This document shows, in pieces, positions 1 to 11,279 of a stretch of 64,000 bases of DNA. This DNA is from Melitaea cinxia (Eukaryota; Arthropoda; Insecta; Lepidoptera; Nymphalidae), in NCBI RefSeq assembly GCF_905220565.1, contig NC_059417.1, positions 5,595,018 to 5,659,017 of the forward strand. The letters run 5' to 3'. Under the pieces are notes generated by a model. The model was not told where the DNA came from, did not search any database, and worked only from the letters and a program-made list of their open reading frames with translations. How positions within the stretch are numbered: the stretch's first letter is position 1; each line of letters starts with the position of its first letter. The position numbers were made by a program, and so were the translations under genes.

Positions 1-2365
1 TATGTATAACTATAACTTTTTTTTGGCTCAACCTTACGTGAACAGATTTCTTGCTGATATATCTTCGATCAAATATTCTCGACGCTAATTCTCGACGTTT
101 CATTAATTTTTTTTTTTTTTTATATAGTAACCAACCATGTTAAAATGTAAATGTTAGTCGACCGTGATATTAATATTTCATTTTAAATAACCAGTCAAAG
201 CTCGATAAGGACAATATCAATAATAAAGAAAGCTATAATATCGATCAGATCCAACTTTAAATTACGTTTTTTCATTTTTTCAATAAACTGGAAGTGGAAC
301 CGTGTCGCAGATACTTAACATCGAAAACTCATTACGATCCTTAGCTACTGTTGTGATAAATTAATGTGACATAGTGCTAAAATATTGCCTTGAATAGACT
401 GGTAGGTGGGTTCTAATAGCTGGCGATTGAACGTTTATGACTATTGGACTTGCCTGATAAAACGGAAACAGCTTTAGAAGGAATAGCGAATTGGATCTAT
501 AATTTTTATTTAAATTTCATAACTTATTAGGAAAGGTTAAGGATCCTGTCAATAAAATATAAATAATTAAATTTACGTTTTTTTTGGGAAGAATTTTTTT
601 ATTCGACAAAATTATTGACAAATTGATAAAACTTGACAATAATGAATGGGGAACTCTTTTATTTTTAAATTAATTTTATAATAGACGATACGCCTTATGT
701 CTCACTAATAGAGTTTAGATAAGTCTGGCGATATATTTTTTTGGATCTCTATAAAATATAAACACAGTATTTACTAAGTTTAACTTTAACACATAGTACT
801 TCTTCAATATCATAGATATTTCTAGTCTACAGAAGTATAAGAAATAATGGCAATTAAAATAGTTGCTTTAATATACATCTGCCGCGTTAAGTATGAATTA
901 TTTATCTATTTGAACGCAGGATGCTCCGATCTTATCTATGATCTAGGACAGTTGTTTTGAAACTGTAGCTGTTACTTGAAACACGTTTTCTCGTGTTGTT
1001 TTATCATTAGCGCGTATCATCAGTCTTATATCAAGTTATTGTTTTATATCAAAATTATTAAATTTCTATTCTTCGGTATATGCCTTTTAGCTGTGTTAAT
1101 TAAACATATTAAGTTACTTAGTAAATGTCATCTGAGGATCAAAAATTAAATTATTGAACATATGTTCGCGCCATTTTTGATACTGACATGTATAATTTTT
1201 TAAAATGTGAATAGACAATAAATACCCATTAAATAATAAAAAACCTAGTTTCAACGTTTATCGATATAATGTCAAATGGGTTGGGTAGATTTTTTTTTAA
1301 TCATATCAAGCTAATTGTGCTTAAGTTATAATATATATATTAAAAAAAAATTAATAACAAATAAAGCCTTAAACTTAAATCTAATTAGTACAGATAATGT
1401 AAAGTCGAATTAATCTTCTAAATTATTATTTGCTGTTCGTTTTGTTTTGGAGCGTTGTGCTTAATATATGGTCAATATTGACTGGTATTGCAAAGTAATC
1501 TTGAAGTTATATAAATATTAATATACTATTTATTTTATATTCTTTTTTAATTTTTAAAAATTAAAATTATTATAAGTTTATTCATAGTTTATAATGAAAT
1601 AACCAATAACTTTATTTTAATATAATAACTAACGCTTAATTACCTCACATAAACGTCTCTTAAAAATGTATAATTATAGGTAAATAGTTTTTACTGTTAA
1701 AAATTAAAATGCTTTTGTCACCATTATTGAAGGTATACAAATACCTTCAATAAAATGTCAACTATGCAAACATTCGAATTATGAAACGTATATTTTTCAG
1801 CTTAAGAAATTTACAACTAATACCGACAGCGTGTCCCATAACTTACGAGCTGAAACGAAAAAAAAAATACAAAAAAAAATGCAAAACGAAAAAAAGTTTG
1901 CAAACGCAAAATTGAAAGTTACCAGGCAACGATGTTATCGCGAAATTATTTCCAATTTCACCGTTTTGCGTCTCCAAACCGTTTTTTTATTCAACCGATG
2001 GCCGTTGGGCCGCCCATAAATTATAGTTCGGTAGCTCTCTTAAAGGGTTTTTCTGATTTTTTATTTTGTTTAGCCTTTGAAGAATTTATGTCCCGTCTTA
2101 CTTAGTAGCGGTCAGCCGACTTGTCTGCCTCGATTCGAAATGTTTTCTTGCTTGCCCTTATATTGATATACTTATGTTTCTTAACTATTTATACTATTAT
2201 TTTTTATTTAAAATATCAAATTGCAGAAAACATAGGGACATTAACCTTTAGACCAAGCAATCGCTGCCTATGTAACGTCGATGTTTTAAAAAAAAGCATA
2301 AACTTTTGTGTTAAATCAATTTTCAGTAACTTTCGCCGTGTTTGTTAACATTCATGGGTATGTGT
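1..2365. other. A+T-rich DNA without a recognisable gene
   Basis: No coding exon or repeat of a known family was recognised on either strand. A less A+T-rich stretch near 1960-2030 is the only compositional break. The stretch is probably intron of the minus-strand gene whose first coding exon is at 6521-6597. That is inference from its position. Confidence 0.4.
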
Positions 2366-2494
2366 ACCCGCCTGCCCAACGTGGTGACTATGGGCAACAC
2401 ACATGAGTTCATGCCATTTTTGGTGCGAACTTGTGGAGGCCTATGTCCAGCAGTGGACTGCGATAAGCTGAAATGATGATGATGATGATGGGTA
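2366..2494 (+). mobile_element. 3' end of an RTE-type LINE, severely 5' truncated
   Basis: The sequence reads through the conserved 'cttgtggaggcctatgtccagcagtggactg' type tail and ends in a run of TGA/ATG triplets (about 2474-2490). In RTE-clade LINEs of Lepidoptera the reading frame ends in a motif like AYVQQWT, followed by a short trinucleotide run, which matches. Other copies of the same tail lie at 8246, 25630 and 30125. The copy is dead. Confidence 0.75.
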
Positions 2495-2549
2495 CGTGTG
2501 TGTCTGTGTTTGTGGGTGTGTGTGTGTGTTCGTGTGTGTGTGTATGTGT

Positions 2550-2591
<42 letters not shown>
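2495..2591. repeat. (GT)n microsatellite
   Basis: A long GT/TG run, interrupted at first and pure at the right end (about 2557-2591), directly follows the trinucleotide tail of the LINE fragment. The His/Thr-rich reading frame on the opposite strand is an artefact of the repeat. Confidence 0.95.
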
Positions 2592-2594
<3 letters not shown>

Positions 2595-2599
2595 GAACT

Positions 2600-4055
2600 G
2601 GCAACGCTAAATTTTAAATGCTATTCCAAAAGCTACGAATAACAGGTATCGTGAGAAATTATAACCTATATCGACATCAGAAGTGAAGCGTTGAGACTTA
2701 AGGACTTTGCCCAGCTGTGGGAGGTTAACAACCTTTATAATTCAATGCAATATGTTCACCAGTGCTATGTATTGCCATTTTTAAGCACTTAGTTTACACA
2801 AGTCTTTGAACCTTATACATATTACACTGTATTTACCTTATACACACTGAGTTAACGAAATAAACTTGCAACATCGAAAATGAAAATACCTACTTAGTAT
2901 AGTAATCTCCTGGGCATTTTTTAAGTTACATTTATGCTTTATAAACGTTATTATGGCCTGAAATAATAAGATATTGCTTACAAGTAAAATGCAATAGCTT
3001 AAGAGTCAAACTGTGCGTGAAGAAGTTGTAGTAGGTTAAAGAAGAATGTAATAACTTCATAAAAACATAACTGATTTCAGCATTGTAAAACTTGCATGAC
3101 ATTTTCAAAGCTCTTAAAATGAAACTAGCTAGAATAAAGAATACGGGCAAACACAACTAAACAGTGTTTTAGTGAAACAAAATCCTCCGTTTATTGTTAG
3201 ATATTTCTGCAATCTCCATCAATGGTTTTTGAAGTGTAAACTCTAATGTTCGAGCACGTTTAGAAAAAGTGAGCCAAACTTTATGGCAGACAAAACGCAT
3301 TCCGTACGCTGGCAATTGGAATAGTTTTCGGTTTTTTTTTTTTCATCTTATTTTAGGCCCCGCAGGCATCCTAACGGTATCCACCAAGAGACATAACTCC
3401 AGACGGACCGCGAACACGACTTTTTATATTATTTTTCCGTTGACCTCACTTCGTTCGTTCGATTTTTCGAATGTTAACTTTTTAATCGAAGTTTTATTAT
3501 ATGCGTTCAAGTTTTAGGTAATATTACTTTTAATAAATTATTTATCAGTAGGTACATTTGTTTTTTTTATTTCTTAATTCAAGAAATTTCGAATGAATGA
3601 TTCGAACTAATGCATCGAGTTAAAGTGATAACTATTCACTACATTATTTAGAGTACACATTTTTTAAAATTATAACCGATGTAAATCAGCATACCGAATA
3701 GGGTACACGATTCAAACAAGAAATACCTATCAAATTTCAATTTTAATGACAAGATAAGGATAAACTACCATTATTACCCTATAAAGTCTAAATTAATTTG
3801 TTGAATGATGTCCATGCTTAGAAAGTTCCTTACTCTTGCGATCAAACTAGTCAAAGATTGTTTTGTTAATTAGCTTATGTTAAACAGATTTTATAATGAC
3901 TTTTATCGTCAGAAACGGAATTAAGACAAAAACAATCCTGGCAACTCTAATTGCGTGCAACGTCGGCCAAAATTAAAAAGAAAAGTCGCACGGCAAGAAT
4001 CCCGCCTATTTTTAAAAATGGAACCCGACGATGATTCGCCTAATTAATAAACCAA
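2600..4055. other. A+T-rich DNA, no gene recognised
   Basis: Nothing convincing on either strand. The plus-strand patch 3357-3420 has slightly higher G+C after a poly-T and an AG, resembling a splice acceptor, but no supported coding frame follows. Confidence 0.35.
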
Positions 4056-4060
4056 TCACG

Positions 4061-4125
4061 TACAGTCGAGACGCGGCGTCGAGGCGCGGCGGACGTGCGG
4101 GCGCGGGGGATGAACGCTCGGAAAT
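4061..4125. promoter_or_regulatory. CpG-rich island, possible promoter
   Basis: About 60 bp of very high G+C with many CpG pairs (GCGGCG, GGCGCGGCGG, GGGCGCGG) sit in a background that is otherwise about two-thirds A+T. A CCAAT-like box (accaatcacg) is just upstream at about 4050. It may be an alternative promoter or a conserved regulatory block of the left-hand gene. Strand and function are not determined. Confidence 0.3.
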
Positions 4126-4659
4126 TCGAATACTATATTTTTTTCTGAACTCCAAGCATCATAACGATACATGTAATTGGCTTAACGGCAAGGGACAATG
4201 AATTTAGTATTAAATTAATTACCGATCATTAATAATATCTTACCATATCTATGCTAGAAGATAATTCGACAAAAACCCCTCTGAGCTATTAAAGGAATCA
4301 TTAAGAGATACCAGCGCACGCCCGATCTTTATCTACAATACAAATGCATCAATTAAGATGTTTTGAGTACCCAAAATAGAAATTGCACCGAACAGTGGCA
4401 TAAATCATTAAAATAATTCGACGTTTCATTAAAAAATTGAAAAGTCAAAACATAGATTATATTAACAACATTTTTTAAATTGAATCTACGTGAATGATTC
4501 CAACAGATTACAACAAAAAATAACCTTTCAATTTTGACACCGAAAAATTATATGAAAAAACCTGTGCTTTGGTTTCTAAGAAAAAAAACATCATTTATCA
4601 AATAAATGCATTCCCGGTTATGTCCTTGCTCAGCGTGACTGCAAAAACTAGTTGAATAA

Positions 4660-4880
4660 TAAATGCTTCGGTTGGCAGCACTGAGTTCCGAGGAAGGCCG
4701 AAGCGACGCGAAAGACGGCGAAGATTAGCGAGCGCGCGTTTTTTGCTTGCATCAATCGATGCGCTCGCGCATTCGCACGATGAATTATTCAAAAATTGAC
4801 ATGAAATGGCGTATGGTTCTTTTTTAAAATGAAAGGTGCCCGATTGAGGACTGTAACCGCCTGACGAATTCATTGGTCAA
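4660..4880 (-). promoter_or_regulatory. CpG-rich segment with initiator-like motif
   Basis: G+C- and CpG-rich DNA (GCGACGCG, GAGCGCGCG). On the minus strand it reads into AACTCAGTGC at about 4678-4687, which matches the arthropod initiator TCAGT. An open frame of 91 codons crosses it on the minus strand but has no family resemblance and no splice sites, so I treat the segment as promoter-like rather than coding. Confidence 0.25.
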
Positions 4881-4884
4881 CGGC

Positions 4885-6515
4885 TTTTTACCGTCCGTAA
4901 TTGCTCTGTGTTTATTTACTCGAAATCGCTAAATTAATTGATACATTTGCATTACTGAACGAATTTCCTGACCTTTGAATGAGTGTTTATGTGTCTGAGC
5001 TCATTTTGTACCGACCGTGAACAGCTATAAGCAGTTGGCTATAAAATGTATTTACTGTCAAACCGCAAATAAAGTTCCCTTGCGAACGATTTAAATCTTA
5101 AAGGAGCTATTATTGCCTCTTGATGTACAATTTTAAGGAAATGTTACTGTTATTATAATACTATAACTGACTAAAGGAATTTTTAAAGTCAATTTCGTAG
5201 TTTTTTACCCATATACAAGAGCTAAGGGAGACTGGTTGACTGATATATCGGGACATAGTGCAAGCCGTTGAATAAATGAATACAAATTTTTGAGAAAACA
5301 TTTACGTTTAGATTAATATCTTTTCAGTTTTGAAAATTAGTTTTTTCTCAAAATGGTTGAAAGTTTTGTTACTATTGTTACAATATGCTATATATAATAA
5401 AAATGTAATATAAAATTTGAAAAACATTTAAGTATTTAATTGATTAAAAAATCCCTACAAAATAAGAACTACGCAAGCTAAAGTTTGTAGCTTGCAGAAA
5501 TATATTTTTTAACAGTTATTTAATATTAAAACTGCAGAAGTTTTTCTTGAGTAATTATCTTACGGTACCTAAAATATTTCGCAGACGTCAAATATTTCGC
5601 AAATTACTTTATTGCAACAAAAAATGAATGCCGGATGTAAACCAGAATTTATTACAATTAATAAAATAACATCAGTATTATTAAGACAACAATTCAAGAC
5701 TAAAAAGTAATTTCGTTTATCAGGAATTGAGAAGATGAAACGTGGAAAGCGATTTCACTTATTATATTATGTGAACACATGGATATAACAGTATTTAAAA
5801 TGAAAAAACTAAAGATTTAGGGGAGAAACCGGGGCCTCATCCTGGACATCAAATTTCAGAAGGCGCAAAAACTATGATGGTTTACAGAAAGGAAATATAA
5901 GAATCAAATTTCTACGTACGGAAAAATAGATCTAGGACTGTTAAGCTTACTAATTGATGAAAAAAATTGCGACTACTTACCATTATAATTAATTAAAACC
6001 CGATTAATTAATTCGGATAGTGATGTTAATTACGAATCGAAATCCGAACGCGATTTCCAAGTATAAGTAATCATTCGAATTCTGCATCGATTAAACAAAA
6101 GTTCTTGTCTGCGCATTTTCGTAATGTCTTCATTCGACCATACGGTAATGTCACTTATGGATATGATGACTTTACATGGACTTTGCCGAAAAACAAGGCA
6201 TTCTATCAATTAATAATATTATATGTAAAAGCAGATATTGTTTTTTCGTCCACGATCATTATAATTTGGGTTATCTTAATCAGGTCCAATATGGATTTAG
6301 ATGTGTTAGTATGTTCTGTTTAATTTCTTATACATGTTTAAGGGAAAGAGGCAATGTGTTTTATGGAAGAAAATTACTGCTAGTAAGGAAATAGTTGGTA
6401 ATTTAATGGAGTGACTTTTAATCATCAAAAATTTTATGAAATAAAAAATCACAAAATTGTGATGAATTTCGAAAACATTCAAACAACTAAATGAAATATT
6501 AATTTTAAAAGTTTA
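4885..6515. other. A+T-rich DNA, probable first intron of the left-hand gene
   Basis: Follows the donor site of the coding exon at 6521-6597 on the minus strand. No exon, tRNA or recognised repeat family was found. The short plus-strand frames near 6105-6394 look random. Confidence 0.4.
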
Positions 6516-6520
6516 CTTAC

Positions 6521-6597
6521 TTGTAAGAAGAAAAAGGCATATTGCCGTCCATGGGCTGATCTTCCACCGTACCTGTCGTCAGCATGAGTGTATTCAT
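6521..6597 (-). CDS. First coding exon of an unidentified minus-strand gene (partial)
   Basis: On the minus strand an ATG at 6597-6595 opens a 25-codon frame (starting MNTLMLTTGTVEDQ, ending PFSSY plus two bases of the next codon). It runs straight into the donor AA|GTAAGT at 6520-6515. An in-frame TAA lies two codons upstream of the ATG, so translation starts here or at the second Met (6585). The exon ends in phase 2. The rest of the protein must lie beyond the left edge or in a long intron stretch I could not resolve, as no matching downstream exon was seen in 1-6500. The peptide is polar and unrecognised; no function is assigned. The ATG, upstream stop, donor and higher G+C support a real exon. 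Confidence 0.55.
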
Positions 6598-6740
6598 TCG
6601 TTATTTATTCACGATTTTATGGACTATCGATATTTTCCTCAATTGCACTTCACTAGTTCAACAGTCCGTTGCGTCTGAGTGACGCGACACCACATTATGT
6701 ACGTCACATCACTAGTATTCGTTTTGTCCTTGTCCCTTAC
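6598..6740 (-). promoter_or_regulatory. 5' UTR and possible promoter/acceptor of the 6.5-kb exon
   Basis: Two readings are possible. An acceptor-like TTTTTATTACAG ends at 6741, which would make 6740-6521 an internal exon joined to an upstream noncoding exon. Alternatively, transcription starts at the initiator-like ACTCAGAC near 6676. GCGTC and GACGC arms flank that motif (6671-6685), and a CRE-like TGACGT lies near 6703. The two are not exclusive. Confidence 0.35.
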
Positions 6741-6744
6741 CTGT

Positions 6745-7535
6745 AATAAAAACCATAGCTGTAATAAATATTCAAAGTAAATTTAAGTAAATAGAAAAAA
6801 ACGTCAGATATATAAAGTCAAGGAAAAAAATCGTTTTTAAGACTAGTAACTGCTTAATTATTTGATTTTTATTTAAATGTAGTTAACCTTGTTTTTTTAA
6901 ATCCTTTTTTAATTAATTAGTGGTTGTAGTAAAAAAAATAAATAACATTGGTCTGATAGAGTATAACAACCACTGTGGTGTGGTGAAAATACCAAAAATG
7001 TTTCGATTCCCGTTTGAAACATATCTTAGTGTTTATAAAAACATTTGTTTTTGTTTTGGGTATAGTTATGGATCACCGCAATGTCTCTCGAAGAGCACGT
7101 GCAGTCGTCAGTCGCTTAACGTTACCAAACAGTGACATTTTACAGGCTTTTTTTATGTTAGTACAGAATATAAATCAGTAAAGATTTTTCCTAACTCTTT
7201 ATTATTTTATAGCTAGAATTTTAACAAAATCTACTCTTAGGTACATTATACATATTAGGCCGTGCTATTTTTTTATTTTGTTGAATGTTAACTAACTCAA
7301 ATGTAAATACATATTATATAAGATTCTTACACATAGACTCGATATGTTTAGTCATAGTCAAACTAATAGTAGAATTATGAATTAAAAAATAAGCTTTTAT
7401 TAAAATGATTGATGTTCTAAGTACATCGACTGTCGCTAAGCCATAATCCCCGAAATGTTCTTGTTACAATATATAGCTTCCTCAATAATCTAATACATCT
7501 GGTATTGAACTGGCATCAGATCTGAGATAGCACGG
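6745..7535. other. A+T-rich DNA, nothing recognised
   Basis: No coding exon or repeat family recognised. Short frames only. Confidence 0.35.
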
Positions 7536-7539
7536 CCTG

Positions 7540-7645
7540 TTTGTACGGGAACCGGCTGAACGGCCATATTGAATGTGATTGACAGCTGTCAATGTTGGCG
7601 GCACTGCGACGCGTCGCCGCGCCTTCACGTTACGAGGAACACCAC
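7540..7645. promoter_or_regulatory. CpG-rich block with two perfect palindromes
   Basis: A G+C-rich island in A+T-rich surroundings. It contains TTGACAGCTGTCAA (7579-7592) and GCGACGCGTCGC (7606-7617), both perfect palindromes. TGACAGCTGTCA is the known paired site of TGIF-class TALE homeodomain proteins (achintya/vismay in flies). On the minus strand AATATGGCCG (around 7561-7572) resembles a YY1/Pho-type site at a start codon, but the frame closes after 25 codons. Likely a promoter or enhancer block; the target gene is unknown. Confidence 0.4.
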
Positions 7646-7649
7646 TAAT

Positions 7650-8240
7650 TTCATTTATAAAATAACATTCTTTATTTGAGATCATTTTTCATTCAATAAA
7701 AATAGGTTTATTTACAGTAGTGTTTTTTTTAAATGCATAATTATTTAATATTAAAACCTCACTTAACAATTTTTTTTAATATTACAAAAGTATAGATAAG
7801 GAAAACCGCCAAATAATTCATTATTATACGTATAATAAATTCTGATTTACGATCGAATGACGTCACGAAAACGTGTGTCCACTTATGTGACATTAAACAC
7901 CTAAGAACGCGTTACTACACACTAAATAACTATAAAAGACTAAAGAACTTTCGACTTTATTATAATGACATAGAATATTTATTTATAAATTTCTAAATTT
8001 GCTCGTATGCAAAATCATCATTTATTCTTTAACCGACTATGACGGTTATGTAGGCAATTCATAATAATATAAGTAACGAATAAGCATTGAATTTTATGGA
8101 TATCGTAACAACAAGGTTGACTTAGCTTCGTTTGATTTTTTACCTAAGCCTTCCAGGCTAGGTGAATTACTCTAGGAATCATATTCATGTCATTTTAAGA
8201 ATAAGCTTTAACTTTTTGCTATATATTGCCAATAGATCAG
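7650..8240. other. A+T-rich DNA, nothing recognised
   Basis: No supported feature on either strand. Confidence 0.35.
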
Positions 8241-8245
8241 CATTC

Positions 8246-8440
8246 ATCACTTCATCATCACTTCAGTCTACCGCAGTCCACAGCTGGACATAAGCCTCCA
8301 CAAGTTCGCGCCAAAAATGGCGTGAACTCATGTGTGTTGCCCATAGTCACCACGCTGGGCAGGCGGGTTGGTGACCGCAGGGGCTGGCTTTGTCGCACCG
8401 AAGACGCTGCTGCCCGACTTCGGCCTGTGTATCAGATCAG
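8246..8440 (-). mobile_element. RTE-type LINE 3' end fragment
   Basis: Reads on the plus strand as 'catcatcacttcagtctaccgcagtccacagctggacataagcctccacaagttcgcgcc', the complement of the RTE tail, and runs on into the 'cacgctgggcaggcgggttggtgaccgcag' section also seen at 25700. The LINE sense strand is minus. It is 5' truncated and carries no functional frame. Confidence 0.75.
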
Positions 8441-8604
8441 CATTGGATAAATATATTTTTATTTTTTTGTAAGTAATTATTTTTTAATCGTAATGAGTTC
8501 TTAATTTAATTTCAAGTTTTACCCCCTACGTTTTTTATTCGATTGCAACACCTAAACAGATGCGTATGTATTTTACTTTTTTATTTTTAAAAAGAGATTT
8601 CGCT

Positions 8605-8865
8605 ACAGCCTATCGTAGACTCGCAGTCCGCTGCTGGATACAGGCCTCTCCTGGTGGCGCCAAACATCCCGGTTCTCCGCAACCCTCATCTAGCCTCCAT
8701 CGGCAATCTTAGGTATATCGTCGGTCCAGCGGGCCGGAGGACATCCTTCACTGTATTTAGCAAAACGCGTTCTCCACTCCAGGGCACGTCTGCTTCAGGG
8801 AGCATCAGCTGGGGCAGAGGTGCTAGCCCACTTCACCTTGCTTATTCTACAGGCTAATTCAATTC
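8605..8865 (-). pseudogene. Broken RTE-type LINE reverse transcriptase, C-terminal piece
   Basis: On the minus strand the frame reads CPPARWTDDIPKIADGG, stop, then MRVAENRDVWRHQERP. The RWTDDI ... G.WMRVA.DR..WR pattern is the conserved C-terminal region of RTE/BovB-clade LINE polyproteins. A TAG stands where the family usually has Trp, and the terminal YVQQW motif is shifted out of frame, so the copy is dead. A stretch equivalent to the tail of the 8246 copy follows at its 3' end (8611-8645). Family assignment is from motif memory; orientation and breaks are seen directly. Confidence 0.7.
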
Positions 8866-9097
8866 TTTCGTTCTTTCTAGGACAGTCTTATTTTATATTT
8901 TATCTTTGAATAAGACCCCAAGCATTTTCCTAGCCTATGCACTATTCTACTTTGCTTCTGCCCTTTACCTACTAACATACAGGAGGAAGAGAACTTTGCG
9001 CTAGGTATTTTTGATACGACTCACACAACTAGTCTCCGCTCTTTTTGTCTTAAGGACAAGGTAAATAATTGATTAATAATTGATTAATACACCAAAA

Positions 9098-9530
9098 AGG
9101 AGATAAAGAGGAGGTTCTCAATTTGACTGAATTCTTTTGTGTGTAATCTCATAAATTTTTCGTACCGATTTTGATAATTCTTATTTTAATCGAAAATAGA
9201 TATATACTTGTCACGTGGTACCATTTAAATTTGATCGAGATGAGACGGGTACTTTATATTTTTAATCGACTCTAAAAAAGGAGAAGGTTCTCAATTACCC
9301 TTTTTTTTAATTTATGTATGTTGTTACCTCAGAACTATTGACTGGGTGTACCGATTTCGACGATTCGTTTTTAATCGAAAGATAATTCTTGTTATGTAAC
9401 AAGCAATAGCCCCATTTAAATTTATTCATAATAATGCGTATTTACTTGGCTATTTTTTCGTGTACCTACGTTGTATTACTGGTTGACGTAATTGAAGTCT
9501 GTTTTTTTTTTGTTTATGAGCAAACAATTA
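9098..9530 (-). repeat. Lepidopteran 'AACCGACTTC' interspersed repeat (diverged, reverse copy)
   Basis: Contains the diagnostic pieces in reverse order: 'aggaggttctcaatttgactg', 'accgatttcgacgattcg', 'gcgtatttacttggctattttttcg', 'cgttgtattactggttgacgtaattgaagtc' and a decayed 'gtttatgagcaaacaatt'. The same blocks are far better preserved at 36101, 51848 and 59234. No coding capacity. Confidence 0.7.
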
Positions 9531-9534
9531 CTCA

Positions 9535-10130
9535 TGGAGTGTTTCTAATGAAGATATGTTTTACATCTAAATAATAGAGTAATTGAACATCATATTTAAA
9601 AAAAAAAAATTGTATAAGCGTTTGCTGTTTATATGCATACATTTATAAAGACACATTGTCCTAATAATTATATTATTAATATTTTCAGTTGTTTCATGGC
9701 GTATTGCTTTCCTCAAAAAACAGGATATCATACTCATAAAGAATTTTTTAAATCAAACTTACTCTTGAGATAAACGAATACAAAGTGCAAATAAACAATT
9801 TCAGCAAATTAGTTGTTAATTAATGTTTTAATTGCTGTTATATTCCATATTTATTATCCAATTGTAACAATATTTATAGCGATCTACATACATAAAACTG
9901 AATCTACTCCCACACAACTGCACCAAATATGATACGTACTTGTTTTTTTTTTGTTTTTTTTTTCAGATCAACTTTTGTATAAAAGGAAATAAAAAAACAG
10001 TTTCGCCAGGTCAGCTTTTAGCAGTTTAGTTAAAATTAAGAGTAATAAGATGAATTTGTCATAATTTATTTAATTAACCTTTTATTTCGAACATCACACT
10101 GGTAGCAGGTAATTGATCTTTCACTTTCAA
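9535..10130. other. A+T-rich DNA, nothing recognised
   Basis: Homopolymer runs and no supported feature. Confidence 0.35.
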
Positions 10131-10139
10131 TTTCCACAA

Positions 10140-10215
10140 TACAACATCGATATAATCTCACGGTTATCGATAATCTCTGTCACAGCACTAGACAGCTTCC
10201 ATCGATAAAAATCTA
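10140..10215. promoter_or_regulatory. Cluster of three ATCGAT (DRE-like) motifs
   Basis: ATCGATA at 10146, an exact TATCGATA at 10165-10172 and ATCGATA at 10201 lie within 62 bp. TATCGATA is the DNA-replication-related element bound by DREF in flies, usually close to housekeeping start sites. No adjacent exon was recognised, so this is a candidate promoter or boundary element only. Confidence 0.35.
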
Positions 10216-10259
10216 GTCGATCCAACAGAATACCGGTAGTCGGACGGAATGCCAATTAA

Positions 10260-11045
10260 ATTATTTTTTGTATATTTTTTTTTTGTCTAATAAACACTAA
10301 CCATCATTTATATATGGCTATTAAAAAAACTCTACATCGTTGCAAAACATGATTTTAATTAATTTTTTTAGAAAATATTACGTAGATATTTTTTCGTGTT
10401 ATGTAAACTCGTCAAAAATTAAATACATTGAATTACGTGTGAAAGATTTTTTTCAGTTTTTTTTTTTTTTAAATCAATTATTATAATTCTACGCCTATAC
10501 GTCATATGTATTATTTATATTCTATACATCGTACACTTTACTTTTTTAATTAAAATATAGTCTTAAAGTATCAAAACTAGCGAAAAACAGTATTCTTGCC
10601 CTTTATTTAATTTCTTTTATATTCGCACTAAGAATTTTGGTTTAATGTCGATTTTAAATTATATCAAAGTAAATTCCCTAATTTAATTTCGATATTGTTT
10701 AGCCTGATTGCTTGAGATTTTTGATTACTGCTCTACCGTTATCAGTCGGAGCGAGATGTTTCATAGCCTAACCACTCACATCCACATTTTGAAAAATAGT
10801 CTCCATTCAAAAAGGCATTCATACATGCTGAGATTATTGGTTCCAAAAAACAGAGCTACCTACCTACTCCGTTTTATCATTTTTACGATAACATAATATA
10901 CGGAAATGATCTTTAGAATTTCACGTTTTTAGATTATCTTAAATATATACAACCAAGTTAGTCTAGAAAAATAATTGTCAAAATTGAAATATTTGTTTAC
11001 ATTACTATAGTCTTTCTTGTCGCCTTCGATAAACACATCAGTCAA
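10260..11045. other. A+T-rich DNA, nothing recognised
   Basis: No exon, repeat family or RNA gene recognised. Confidence 0.35.
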
Positions 11046-11054
11046 TCAGTAAGT

Positions 11055-11275
11055 CAGTTCAGCCTATTGTAGTCCACGGCTGGACATAGGCCTTCCCAAG
11101 TTCGCAACAGACATCCCGGTTTTCAGCAATTCTCATGCAATATGTCATCCAGGCCTATTGTAGTCCACGGCTGGACATAGGCCTTCCCAAGTTCGCAACA
11201 GACATCCCGGTTTTCATCAATCCTTATCCAGCCCACACCGGCAATCTTACGTAGATCACAGAATAATCATAATCG
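11055..11275 (-). mobile_element. RTE LINE 3' tail, tandemly duplicated
   Basis: The complement of the RTE 3' end begins at 11063 and again at 11154, offset 91 bp. The first 60-odd bases (cctattgtagtccacggctg... to ...cccggttttca) are identical between the units. The right unit continues into 'ccagcccacaccggcaatctta', corresponding to the coding part also seen at 8605. The identity suggests a recent local duplication. Confidence 0.75.
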
Positions 11276-11279
11276 ACAA

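Noticed and set aside
2323..2604. A His/Thr-rich minus-strand frame.
   Set aside because: Product of the (GT)n microsatellite and the trinucleotide tail of a LINE fragment.
4598..4873. A 91-codon minus-strand frame with a basic stretch.
   Set aside because: No acceptor or donor, no family resemblance; the composition fits a CpG-rich promoter-like block better.
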